Positions 17,188-24,080 of a stretch of 64,000 bases of DNA are shown in pieces (within the stretch, counting starts at the first letter, position 1; the number at the start of each line of letters is the position of its first letter). A program made the translations under genes and the position numbers. This stretch comes from Beijerinckiaceae bacterium (GTDB taxonomy: Bacteria; Pseudomonadota; Alphaproteobacteria; Rhizobiales; Beijerinckiaceae). The stretch covers positions 1 to 64,000 of the forward strand of contig JAIELD010000011.1 in NCBI GenBank assembly GCA_019753285.1, written 5' to 3'. The notes under the pieces were generated by a model. That model saw nothing but the letters and a program-made list of their open reading frames with translations. It did not search any database and was not told where the DNA came from.

Positions 17188-19022
17188 GGCCTGACCTTCC
17201 GCCCGCCGAGGCCTTCGATCGCGCCGACGATGCCTTTGGGAAAGGCGACCACCAGCGCGACGATCAGCGCGCCGAGCGCCAGCTTCGAATAATCGGTCTG
17301 GCTCGTGAGCCAGATCGAGAGCGCTTTGAACACGAGCGCGCCGACGATGCCGCCGGAGACCGTCTCGATGCCGCCAAGCAGCACCATGACGAGGCCGTCG
17401 ACAGACAGCGGAATGCCGAGATTGTCTGGAAAGACGCTGCCCTTCGAAAATGTGTAGAGCGCGCCGGCCAGCGCCGCGAAGGTGCCTGCGACCACGAAGC
17501 TCGCCCACTGGATCGGTTGCCGGTCGAGCCCGATCGCCGCCGACCGCAATTGCGAGTCGCGCACCGCGCGGAAAGCGTAACCGAACGGCGAGAACACGAT
17601 GAGCCTGAGCACGGCGATCGCCGGCACGACGAGCGCCAATGTCAGCCAGTAGAAGCGCGCCGGGGTCGCGACGAAGGCGGCCGGCCAGAGGCCGAGCAAG
17701 CCATTGTCGCCGCCGGTCACCGCGTTCCACTGGAACGCGACGGACCAGGCGATCTGCGCAAAGGCGAGGGTGAGCATCGCGAAGTAGACGCCGGACAGCC
17801 TGACGCAGAACCAGCCGAACAGGAGCGCGCCGAGGCAGCCGAGCAGTGGGCCCGCGATGAGGGCCGCCAGCATGGGAGCGCCGAAGCTCTTCACCGCGAT
17901 CGCCGCGCCATAGGAGCCGAGGCCGAAATAGGCGGCATGTCCGAAAGAGACGAGCCCGCCGGTGCTGATCAGAAAATGCAGGCTCGCTGCGTAGAGCATG
18001 AAGATGAGGAGTTCGCTCGCGACCGAGAGCGCATAGTCGCCGGCCGCGAAGGGCAGCAGCGCCGCGAGTATCACCGCCGCCATCACGAGAAGACGCACCG
18101 AGCCGTCCAGCGGCCGCCAGGGCGCGGCGGCGCTCGCGTGCGCGCGCGTCGGCCCCTCCGCCTTCCCGAGCAGGCCCATCGGGCGGATGACGAGCACGAG
18201 CGCCATCACCAGAAAGACGAGGATGAGCGATATTTTGGGAAAGATGAGAATGCCGAACGCGTTGAGCTCCGAGACGAGGATCGCGGCAAGGAATGCGCCG
18301 ACGACATTGCCGAGCCCGCCGATCACCACCACGACGAACACTTCCGTGATGATGCGCAGATCCATCTGGTGCGTCACCGCCTCGCGCGGCAGTTGCAGCG
18401 CCCCGCCGAGCGCGGCGAGAAAGACACCGAGCGTGAACACGCTGGTGAACAGCCACTTCTGATTGACGCCGAGCGCCGCCACCATTTCCCGGTCCTGCGT
18501 CGCGGCTCTCACCAGCACGCCCCAGCGCGTGCGGCGGAACAGCAGAAAGAGCAGCAGAAGCACGAGCGGTCCGATGCCGATGAGGAACAGGTCGTAGGAC
18601 GGGAAGGGCAGGCCCATCACGTCGACCGCACCGCGAAAACCGGGCGCCCGGCGGCCGAGCAGGTCCTCCGGCCCCCAGATGAGGAGCGAAAGATCCTCCG
18701 CCGCCAACGTCAGGCCGAAGGTGGCGAGCAACTGGAATAGCTCCGGCGCGCGATAGATGCGGCGCAGCAAAAGCATTTCAAGGAGTGCGCCGACGAGCGC
18801 CACGACAAGGGCTGCGACGACGATCCCGCCCCAGAAGCCGAGCGCCCCGGACAGCCGCTCGGTGAGCGAATAGGCGACATACGCGCCGAGCATGTAGAAC
18901 GCGCCATGCGCGAAATTCACGATGCGCGTCACGCCGAAGATGATCGACAGCCCTGATGAGACCAGAAACAGCGACGCAGCGCTCGCGAGGCCTGCCAGAA
19001 ACTGCACGAGGTAGAAGTTCAA
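17184..19022 (-). CDS. Fused LivH-LivM permease of branched-chain-type ABC importer
   Basis: A single 612-residue protein carries both permease domains that are usually separate. The LivH-like half (about 1-290) runs from FYLVQFLAGLASAASLF through IIFGVTRIVNFAHGAFYMLGAY to VVVVIGGLGNVVGAFLAAILV. After a short linker, the LivM-like half (about 310-612) contains STGGLVSFGHAAYFGLGSY and ends with MVLLGGIETVSGGIVGALV. The TTG at 19022 is chosen because it follows a GAGGT-like site and the protein then starts at the first transmembrane segment. The open frame upstream runs into a repeat. Some alphaproteobacteria have this fusion. It overlaps livG by four bases. Confidence 0.9.
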   Translation of the reverse strand: MNFYLVQFLAGLASAASLFLVSSGLSIIFGVTRIVNFAHGAFYMLGAYVAYSLTERLSGALGFWGGIVVAALVVALVGALLEMLLLRRIYRAPELFQLLATFGLTLAAEDLSLLIWGPEDLLGRRAPGFRGAVDVMGLPFPSYDLFLIGIGPLVLLLLFLLFRRTRWGVLVRAATQDREMVAALGVNQKWLFTSVFTLGVFLAALGGALQLPREAVTHQMDLRIITEVFVVVVIGGLGNVVGAFLAAILVSELNAFGILIFPKISLILVFLVMALVLVIRPMGLLGKAEGPTRAHASAAAPWRPLDGSVRLLVMAAVILAALLPFAAGDYALSVASELLIFMLYAASLHFLISTGGLVSFGHAAYFGLGSYGAAIAVKSFGAPMLAALIAGPLLGCLGALLFGWFCVRLSGVYFAMLTLAFAQIAWSVAFQWNAVTGGDNGLLGLWPAAFVATPARFYWLTLALVVPAIAVLRLIVFSPFGYAFRAVRDSQLRSAAIGLDRQPIQWASFVVAGTFAALAGALYTFSKGSVFPDNLGIPLSVDGLVMVLLGGIETVSGGIVGALVFKALSIWLTSQTDYSKLALGALIVALVVAFPKGIVGAIEGLGGRKVRP

Positions 19023-19069
19023 GCGCTGACCTCGGCGGCAATTCCGATGGGTGCTGCCGATGCAGCATC

Positions 19070-19230
19070 GTCCCTCCCCCCATTCATGGCGGGGAGGGCA
19101 GGGTGGGGGGTGGACTGTCCACGCCGTCGCTCGCAAACAGGGCTGACAGGTTGGATCACGATTCCCAACTCGGCCGCATCCTCTAACGCCCCCCACCCGT
19201 AGCCTCCCTGCCGCAAGCGGGGTGAGGGAC
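19070..19230. repeat. GC-rich inverted repeat between binding-protein and permease genes
   Basis: The left unit (19070-19114) contains TCCCTCCCCCCATTCATGG, then GCGGGGAGGG and GGGTGGGGGG. The right unit (19187-19230) contains CGCCCCCCACCCGTAG and GCGGGGTGAGGGA. GGGTGGGGGG and CCCCCCACCC pair across about 70 bp. It fills most of the 244-bp gap inside the transport operon, so it will be transcribed and may set relative expression or mRNA stability. The style matches the element at 9461-9600. Confidence 0.65.
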
Positions 19231-19266
19231 GCTGGACGAGTGGTGGCAGTCGAGCGGCAGCGATGG

Positions 19267-20475
19267 TCACTGCGCGGGCCGCAGCTTCTTCACCTCTTCA
19301 TCCGACGGCAGGTATTTCAGCCCGTCGCGGTAGGTGAAATCAACCATCACGCCCTTGCCGTCCTTTTGGCTCGTCTTGCCGACGAAGGCGCCCAGCGTCG
19401 AATTATGGTCGGATTTGCGGTAGGTGACAGGCCCGAAGGGCGTCTTCACTTCGAGTCCTTCGGCCGCATCGACCAGCTTCTCGCTATCGGTCGAGTTGGC
19501 TTTCGCAAGCGCGGCCGCAGCCGACATCATGGTTGCATAGCCGACGACGGAGCCAAGGCGCGGATAATCGTTGAACTTCGCCTGATAGGCCTTGAGGAAG
19601 GCGTCATGTTCCGGCGTCTTCACGCCGCTCCATGGATAGCCGGTGACGATCCAGCCCTCCGGCGTCTCCTCCTTCAGCGGATCGAGATATTCAGGCTCGC
19701 CAGTGAGGAAGCTCACAACCGGCCGATCCTTGAACAGGCCGCGCGTATTGCCCTCGCGCACGAATTTGGTGAGGTCCGCGCCGAAGGTGACGTTGAGAAT
19801 GGCTTCCGGCTCGGCCTTGGCGACGGCCTGCGTGATCGCGCCGGCGTCGATCTTGCCCTGCGGCGGCCATTGCTCGTCGACCCACTGGATGTCGGGCCGT
19901 TTCGCGGACAGGAGTTGCTTGAATACCGCAACCGCCGACTGGCCATATTCGTAGTTCGGCGCGACCGTCGCCCATTTCTTGGCCGGCAGCTTTGAGGCTT
20001 CCTCCGCAAGCATGGCGGCCTGCACGTAATTGCTTGGCCTCAGGCGGAAGGTGTAGCGGTTGCCTTTCGACCAGGTGATCGCGTCGGTCAGCGGTTCGGC
20101 CGCGATGAAGAGGATTTTCTTCTGGTTGGCGAAATCGGCGACCGCAAGGCCGATATGCGAGAAGAAGGTGCCGGTGAGCATCACGACGCCGTCCTTGGAG
20201 ACGAGCTCGTTGGCGGTGGTCACCGCGTCGCCCGGCTTGCCGCCATCATCCTTCGAGATGACCTCCAGCATCTTGCCGTTGACGCCGCCCTTGGCGTTGA
20301 TCTCCTCGATGGCGAGCTGCCAGCCCTTGCGATAAGGCTCCGTGAAGGCGGGCAGCGCTGAATAGCTGTTGATCTCGCCGATCTTGATCTTGTCTTGCGC
20401 AGATACCGAGGTAGCTATCGTTGGCAGGCAAACAAAAACGATGCCTGCGACCAGTATAGATTGAAGCTTCTTCAT
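19267..20475 (-). CDS. Periplasmic substrate-binding protein of branched-chain-type ABC importer
   Basis: The 402-residue protein has a signal peptide (MKKLQSILVAGIVFVC, cleavage after SVSAQ) and a type I periplasmic-binding fold. Conserved features include IKIGEINSYS, EEINAKGGVNGK, LVSKDGVVMLTGTF and YEYGQSAVAVFKQLL. The ATG at 20475 follows AAGGGGCAAGC; an in-frame start nine codons upstream would spoil the signal peptide. It is the first gene of an operon with fused permease, two ATPases and MarR. Binding proteins of this kind carry amino acids, amides or aromatic acids. The shared operator suggests a pyridine carboxylate, unproven. Confidence 0.92.
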   Translation of the reverse strand: MKKLQSILVAGIVFVCLPTIATSVSAQDKIKIGEINSYSALPAFTEPYRKGWQLAIEEINAKGGVNGKMLEVISKDDGGKPGDAVTTANELVSKDGVVMLTGTFFSHIGLAVADFANQKKILFIAAEPLTDAITWSKGNRYTFRLRPSNYVQAAMLAEEASKLPAKKWATVAPNYEYGQSAVAVFKQLLSAKRPDIQWVDEQWPPQGKIDAGAITQAVAKAEPEAILNVTFGADLTKFVREGNTRGLFKDRPVVSFLTGEPEYLDPLKEETPEGWIVTGYPWSGVKTPEHDAFLKAYQAKFNDYPRLGSVVGYATMMSAAAALAKANSTDSEKLVDAAEGLEVKTPFGPVTYRKSDHNSTLGAFVGKTSQKDGKGVMVDFTYRDGLKYLPSDEEVKKLRPAQ

Positions 20476-20557
20476 TGCTTGCCCCTTGTTACAGACATTC
20501 ATGTGTTTGATGGCGCTTGTGGCCTGAAAAGAAAAGACGTCTCTTCAGAAAATTATT

Positions 20558-20571
20558 GTTTGTATGCAAAG
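20558..20571. promoter_or_regulatory. Predicted operator upstream of the ABC importer operon
   Basis: GTTTGTATGCAAAG lies 83 bp before the binding-protein start and 13 bp past the end of the upstream operon. The core TTTGTATGCAAA (20559-20570) differs at one position from the perfect palindrome at 27754-27765, and it matches the TTTGYATRCRAA pattern also seen at 13954-13965. Confidence 0.65.
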
Positions 20572-20583
20572 CATTAGCGGCGC

Positions 20584-21168
20584 TCAGCGCAACCCGTCCT
20601 CTCCTTTGACCTCATCCTTCTTCAGTCCGCCGATGCGCGGCAGGGGCCGCCCGCCGCTCGTCACCGCGATGGCGACCATGATCTCGTCCGCGCGCGGCGC
20701 ATCGGGCAGACGCACCTCCATCCCGTCGAAATGGCTGCGCACGAAGGCGGCGTCCTTGTGGCCGAGAGGGATGTCGAGCGCGACGCCGAGCCCGCCGCGC
20801 TTCTTCGAGGAGGGGATGAGCGCCGCGCCCTTGCCGAGCGCCCTGCGGACCGGCGCGCCCATCTTCGGGTGCAGCAGCGCCGCCGCATGCTCGAGCTCGC
20901 CGTTTTCGCCGACAGCCGCCGCCTTGCCATAGCTCTCGACGCTATGGGCGTCGATGCCGAGCGCCACGACCGCGCGCTCCGTCAGCAACGCTCCGAGTTC
21001 CTCGCCCGCATCGATCAGCGCATCGAGCGCCTCGACGTATTTGCCGGCGAACGGGTTCGCGATCACGGCGATGGCGGCAGCGCGCCGCACGGGCGGATCG
21101 ATCGCGCGGCCCATCTCGCTGCGTGTCTCCTCGACGATGGTGACGATCTTGCGGATCGAGACGCTCAT
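20584..21168 (-). CDS. DUF1185 (AA_synth) family protein, second copy
   Basis: The 194-residue protein belongs to the conserved DUF1185/'amino acid synthesis' family, whose biochemical role I do not know. Shared blocks with its upstream neighbour are AVIANPFAGKYVEALDALID, SYGKAAAVGENGELEHAAAL, ALIPSSKKRGG, FVRSHFDGMEVRLPDAPRAD and the C-terminal DEVKGEDGLR. It has no signal peptide or membrane segment, so is cytosolic. It is the last gene of the catabolic operon and overlaps the first DUF1185 copy by four bases. Two tandem copies suggest a heteromer. An enzymatic role after ring opening is a guess from context. Confidence 0.85.
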   Translation of the reverse strand: MSVSIRKIVTIVEETRSEMGRAIDPPVRRAAAIAVIANPFAGKYVEALDALIDAGEELGALLTERAVVALGIDAHSVESYGKAAAVGENGELEHAAALLHPKMGAPVRRALGKGAALIPSSKKRGGLGVALDIPLGHKDAAFVRSHFDGMEVRLPDAPRADEIMVAIAVTSGGRPLPRIGGLKKDEVKGEDGLR

Positions 21169-21749
21169 CGGAGGCCATCCTCGCCCTTGACGTCGCTCGC
21201 TTTCAGCCCGCCGGCGCGGTCATGGATGCGCGCGCCGGTCGTCATCACCAGCGCCAGCAGCAATTCGTCGGCGCGCGGCGCGTCGGGGATGCCGATTTCG
21301 ACGCTGTCGAAATGGCTGCGCACGTAAGATGCGTTGATGTGCGTGACGGGGATGTCGAGGCGGCTGCCCGGCCCCGCGACCTTCTTCGACGAGGGGACGA
21401 TGGCTTTTGCGCCGCCCAGCGCCTCGCGCATGGCGTAGCCGCCGGGCACGTGCCAGAGCGCGCCATGCTCGACCTCGCCGGCGCTGCCGACGATCGCGCC
21501 CTTGCCGTAACCCTGGATCGCACCGACATCGCCGCCGAGCGCCTTAATCAGCGCCAGGGCCATATCGAGCCCGAGCGGCTTCAAATCGTCTGAAAAGCCG
21601 ATGATGTCCTCGACATAGCGTCCCGCGAACGGGTTGGCGATCACGCTCAGGATCGCGCCGCGCAGATAGGGGCGCGCCTGCCTAGGGCCGCCCTCGTGGT
21701 GGATTTCCTCGATCGTCAGCAGGCGTTTGCGCTCGATCACGTCAGGCAT
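21165..21749 (-). CDS. DUF1185 (AA_synth) family protein, first copy
   Basis: The 194-residue paralogue of the next gene has blocks SVIANPFAGRYVEDIIGFSD, QGYGKGAIVGSAGEVEHGAL, AIVPSSKKVAGPGSRLDIPV, YVRSHFDSVEIGIPDAPRAD and the ending KASDVKGEDGLR. The start MPDVIERK at 21749 is chosen by alignment with the paralogue; the frame is open further upstream inside UPF0280. It overlaps UPF0280 by eight bases and the second copy by four. Family function is unknown to me. The glycine-rich PFAGRY and SSKK segments look like ligand-binding sites, and both copies keep them. Confidence 0.85.
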   Translation of the reverse strand: MPDVIERKRLLTIEEIHHEGGPRQARPYLRGAILSVIANPFAGRYVEDIIGFSDDLKPLGLDMALALIKALGGDVGAIQGYGKGAIVGSAGEVEHGALWHVPGGYAMREALGGAKAIVPSSKKVAGPGSRLDIPVTHINASYVRSHFDSVEIGIPDAPRADELLLALVMTTGARIHDRAGGLKASDVKGEDGLR

Positions 21750-22626
21750 GGATGGCAGCCTCTTGAAGTCGGAATGGCCGGTCGGTGCTGGCGTCCGTCG
21801 CGAGCGTCGTCCCGGAAAGGTGCAGCGACGCCGCTTCAATCAAGCCGCTGCGCTTCAGATGCTCCGCCATCGCCAGCCCGTTCGCAAGAGCGTCCTCGAT
21901 CTCGCTTCGACGCAGCGGCCCGAGCGCGATCGTTACGAGCCTGTTGCCGAGGTCGCTCTGCGGATCGAGATCGCAGGCCTGCTGCCGCGTGACGGCTGGA
22001 TGGCCGGGCAGATCGACCGCGTTGGCGATGATCGTCGCGGCCGCGTCCGCCTCCGCCGCGCTTTGCGCGAGCACCGTCACGGCATCCGCGATGCCGCGCG
22101 AGAAGGAGCGCCCATGCCGGCCGCTCGTCGCGATGCCTCGCACGGGCGAGCGCCCGTCGATGCGTGCGATGCCCACCACCTCGCCTTTGCCTGGGTCGCC
22201 GATCATCGCCGCAGAGAACCGCGCCGTTGGCGACAATAAAAGCGCGATGTCCCCGCCATTATTGACATAGGCTTTCTCGAGTGTCGCCGCCTCTGCCATC
22301 GCCGCAAGAATCGCGTCGGCGACCGCGCCGGCGACGGCGGCCATGGGCGTGATAAAATGGTCTGCCGCAAACGGCACGACCGCCGCTTCCATGCGCCGCG
22401 CCACCGGGCCGCTGACGACGGACAGACCCGGCCGCGCCTGCCGCCGCAGCGCCTCAAGCTCCGAGCACAACTCGCCAAGCACCGGATCGAAGCGCCGGAT
22501 AGCGGCTCGATGGGCCTTGATGATCTCGACATCCGCGCCGAAGGTCTCAATGATGAGGTCGATCGGCCCGTGCTGCAGGTGGAGCCTGCCATCGGCGAGG
22601 AGAGCGTGTTGCGGAGCGTCTCTCAT
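21742..22626 (-). CDS. UPF0280 family protein
   Basis: The 294-residue protein matches the UPF0280 family, whose fold is related to ApbE-type FMN transferases but whose function is not established. Visible blocks are GPIDLIIETFGADVEIIKAH, FITPMAAVAGAVADAILAAM, KAYVNNGGDIALLLSP, RGIATSGRHGRSFSRGIADA and ANAVDLPGHPA. ApbE-like enzymes use a GGD-type motif, and NNGGDIAL is intact here. It overlaps the 6-hydroxynicotinate reductase stop (ATGA), so it is translated with it. Maturing a flavin or acting directly on a pathway intermediate are both open; neither is shown. Confidence 0.88.
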   Translation of the reverse strand: MRDAPQHALLADGRLHLQHGPIDLIIETFGADVEIIKAHRAAIRRFDPVLGELCSELEALRRQARPGLSVVSGPVARRMEAAVVPFAADHFITPMAAVAGAVADAILAAMAEAATLEKAYVNNGGDIALLLSPTARFSAAMIGDPGKGEVVGIARIDGRSPVRGIATSGRHGRSFSRGIADAVTVLAQSAAEADAAATIIANAVDLPGHPAVTRQQACDLDPQSDLGNRLVTIALGPLRRSEIEDALANGLAMAEHLKRSGLIEAASLHLSGTTLATDASTDRPFRLQEAAIHA

Positions 22627-24080
22627 GCGCCGGCCCGCCGAAGGGCGGTGATCGCCGGCGATTGCGTCACCTGCCGCCCGCTTTCCTCGTCGAGGATGTC
22701 GTCGAGTGGCCGGATATGGTCGAGATGCCCGCCGAGCGCCGCGTAGTCGGCGAGTGTCATGGTGAACTCGATCGGCGCGACGAGAGCCGGCGTCGGTACG
22801 TAGCCGAAGGCGTTCTCGGGCAGGGCGAGCACGTCGACCATGAAGGTGATGCCGCCGCCCGGCCAGACATAAACCGGCGCGCCGCCGGCAGTGACGGTTG
22901 TCAGCGCGTCTTTCACCGAGCGCGTGAGGCGAACCGGATTTTCAGTGACGCCGGCCCTGAGCGATCCGCCGGCTCCAGCCATGAACAGCACGGAGCAGAG
23001 CGCCGGCTCGCAATTCTCGCTGATGAGCTCGACCGAACGCCTGAGGTCGGCGGGAAGCGGCGTCTCGACCGGATTGAGCCGCTCGTCGAGCCGGAAGAAG
23101 GCGTGCTGCTCGCCGGTCGTCGACACCATGAGCAGCGTCATCCCGGGCCAGGCCTTGTCCGGATTGAAGCCGGCTACGATCTCCAGCGGGTCGGTGATGT
23201 CGGTGCCGCCCCAACCGGAGCCAGGCTGCGCGACGTGAAAATACCGGCCCGGCGTCGAGCGGCGGCCCTTCATCCTGATGCCCGTCTCGCGGATGTCGAG
23301 CATCTTGCCGGCCTGATGCTCGGACAGAACGCCGGTGATGTGATCGTCGACCACCACCACCTCGTCGACCTTGCCGTGCCATTGCTTGGCGAACATGCCG
23401 ATCGTGGCGGAGCCGCAGCCGACGCGCATGCGGGCCTCGGTCTCGCCGTTGACGATCGGCGGTTGTCCAGCCTGCACGATGAGCGTCGCGCCATCGTCGA
23501 CGTTGAGTTCGACGGCCTTGCCGTTGCAGAGGTCCATCAGCACCTCGCAGGTGACGCGCCCCTCCTTCTTGCCGCCATGCGTCAGATGGTTGACGCCGCC
23601 GAGCGAGAGCATCTGCGAGCCATATTCGCCGGTCATCACATGACCGACCGGCTCGCCATCGGCGCGCACGAGGCTGCGCTCCGGCCCAATGAAACGGTCC
23701 GTGTCGATCTTCACCTTGACGCCGCAGTAGGAGTAGATGCCCTCCGTCACGACCGTCACCATGTCGACGCCGTCGACCTTCGAGGAGACGATGAAGGGAG
23801 CGGGCTTGTAGTCGGGATAGGTCGTGCCCGCACCGATCGCCGTGACGAACGGGTTGGAGGCGCGGATGAGGTCGCCGTCCCAATCGCCGCCGCCTTCAAG
23901 GAATGGAACCACCGTTCCACCACCGCTGACGGTCCGCTCCAGCAGAATATGCGGATCGACGCGCACGAGCTCGCCGTTTTCATTGGCGTAGCGGTCGCAG
24001 GCCCCGCTCATGCCGGGCTTGATGTAGCAGAGCACCGGGCATGCGTCGCAGCGAATCTTGCCATCCGGCGGGGCGCTCAC
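22623..24080 (-). CDS. hnr: 6-hydroxynicotinate reductase
   Basis: The 485-residue product resembles the iron-sulfur 6-hydroxynicotinate reductase of nicotinate-fermenting Eubacterium, which reduces 6-hydroxynicotinate to 1,4,5,6-tetrahydro-6-oxonicotinate. A cysteine cluster Cys11, 14, 18, 28 (CDACPVLC...GAC) looks like a [4Fe-4S] ligand set. Later conserved stretches include TYPDYKPAPFIVSSKVDGVD, EGIYSYCGVKVKIDTDRFIG and MRVGCGSATIGMFAKQW. A GTG at 24080 overlaps the stop of the molybdenum hydroxylase gene. The recognisable pairing with enamidase and a nicotinate-dehydrogenase-type hydroxylase makes this the anchor of the pathway call. Confidence 0.9.
   Translation of the reverse strand: MSAPPDGKIRCDACPVLCYIKPGMSGACDRYANENGELVRVDPHILLERTVSGGGTVVPFLEGGGDWDGDLIRASNPFVTAIGAGTTYPDYKPAPFIVSSKVDGVDMVTVVTEGIYSYCGVKVKIDTDRFIGPERSLVRADGEPVGHVMTGEYGSQMLSLGGVNHLTHGGKKEGRVTCEVLMDLCNGKAVELNVDDGATLIVQAGQPPIVNGETEARMRVGCGSATIGMFAKQWHGKVDEVVVVDDHITGVLSEHQAGKMLDIRETGIRMKGRRSTPGRYFHVAQPGSGWGGTDITDPLEIVAGFNPDKAWPGMTLLMVSTTGEQHAFFRLDERLNPVETPLPADLRRSVELISENCEPALCSVLFMAGAGGSLRAGVTENPVRLTRSVKDALTTVTAGGAPVYVWPGGGITFMVDVLALPENAFGYVPTPALVAPIEFTMTLADYAALGGHLDHIRPLDDILDEESGRQVTQSPAITALRRAGA

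Noticed and set aside
17188-18456. Long upstream extension of the LivG frame giving a 677-residue protein
   Set aside because: The extension lies under the fused permease gene in another frame and is arginine-rich. The GTG at 17187 starts exactly where ABC ATPase similarity begins.
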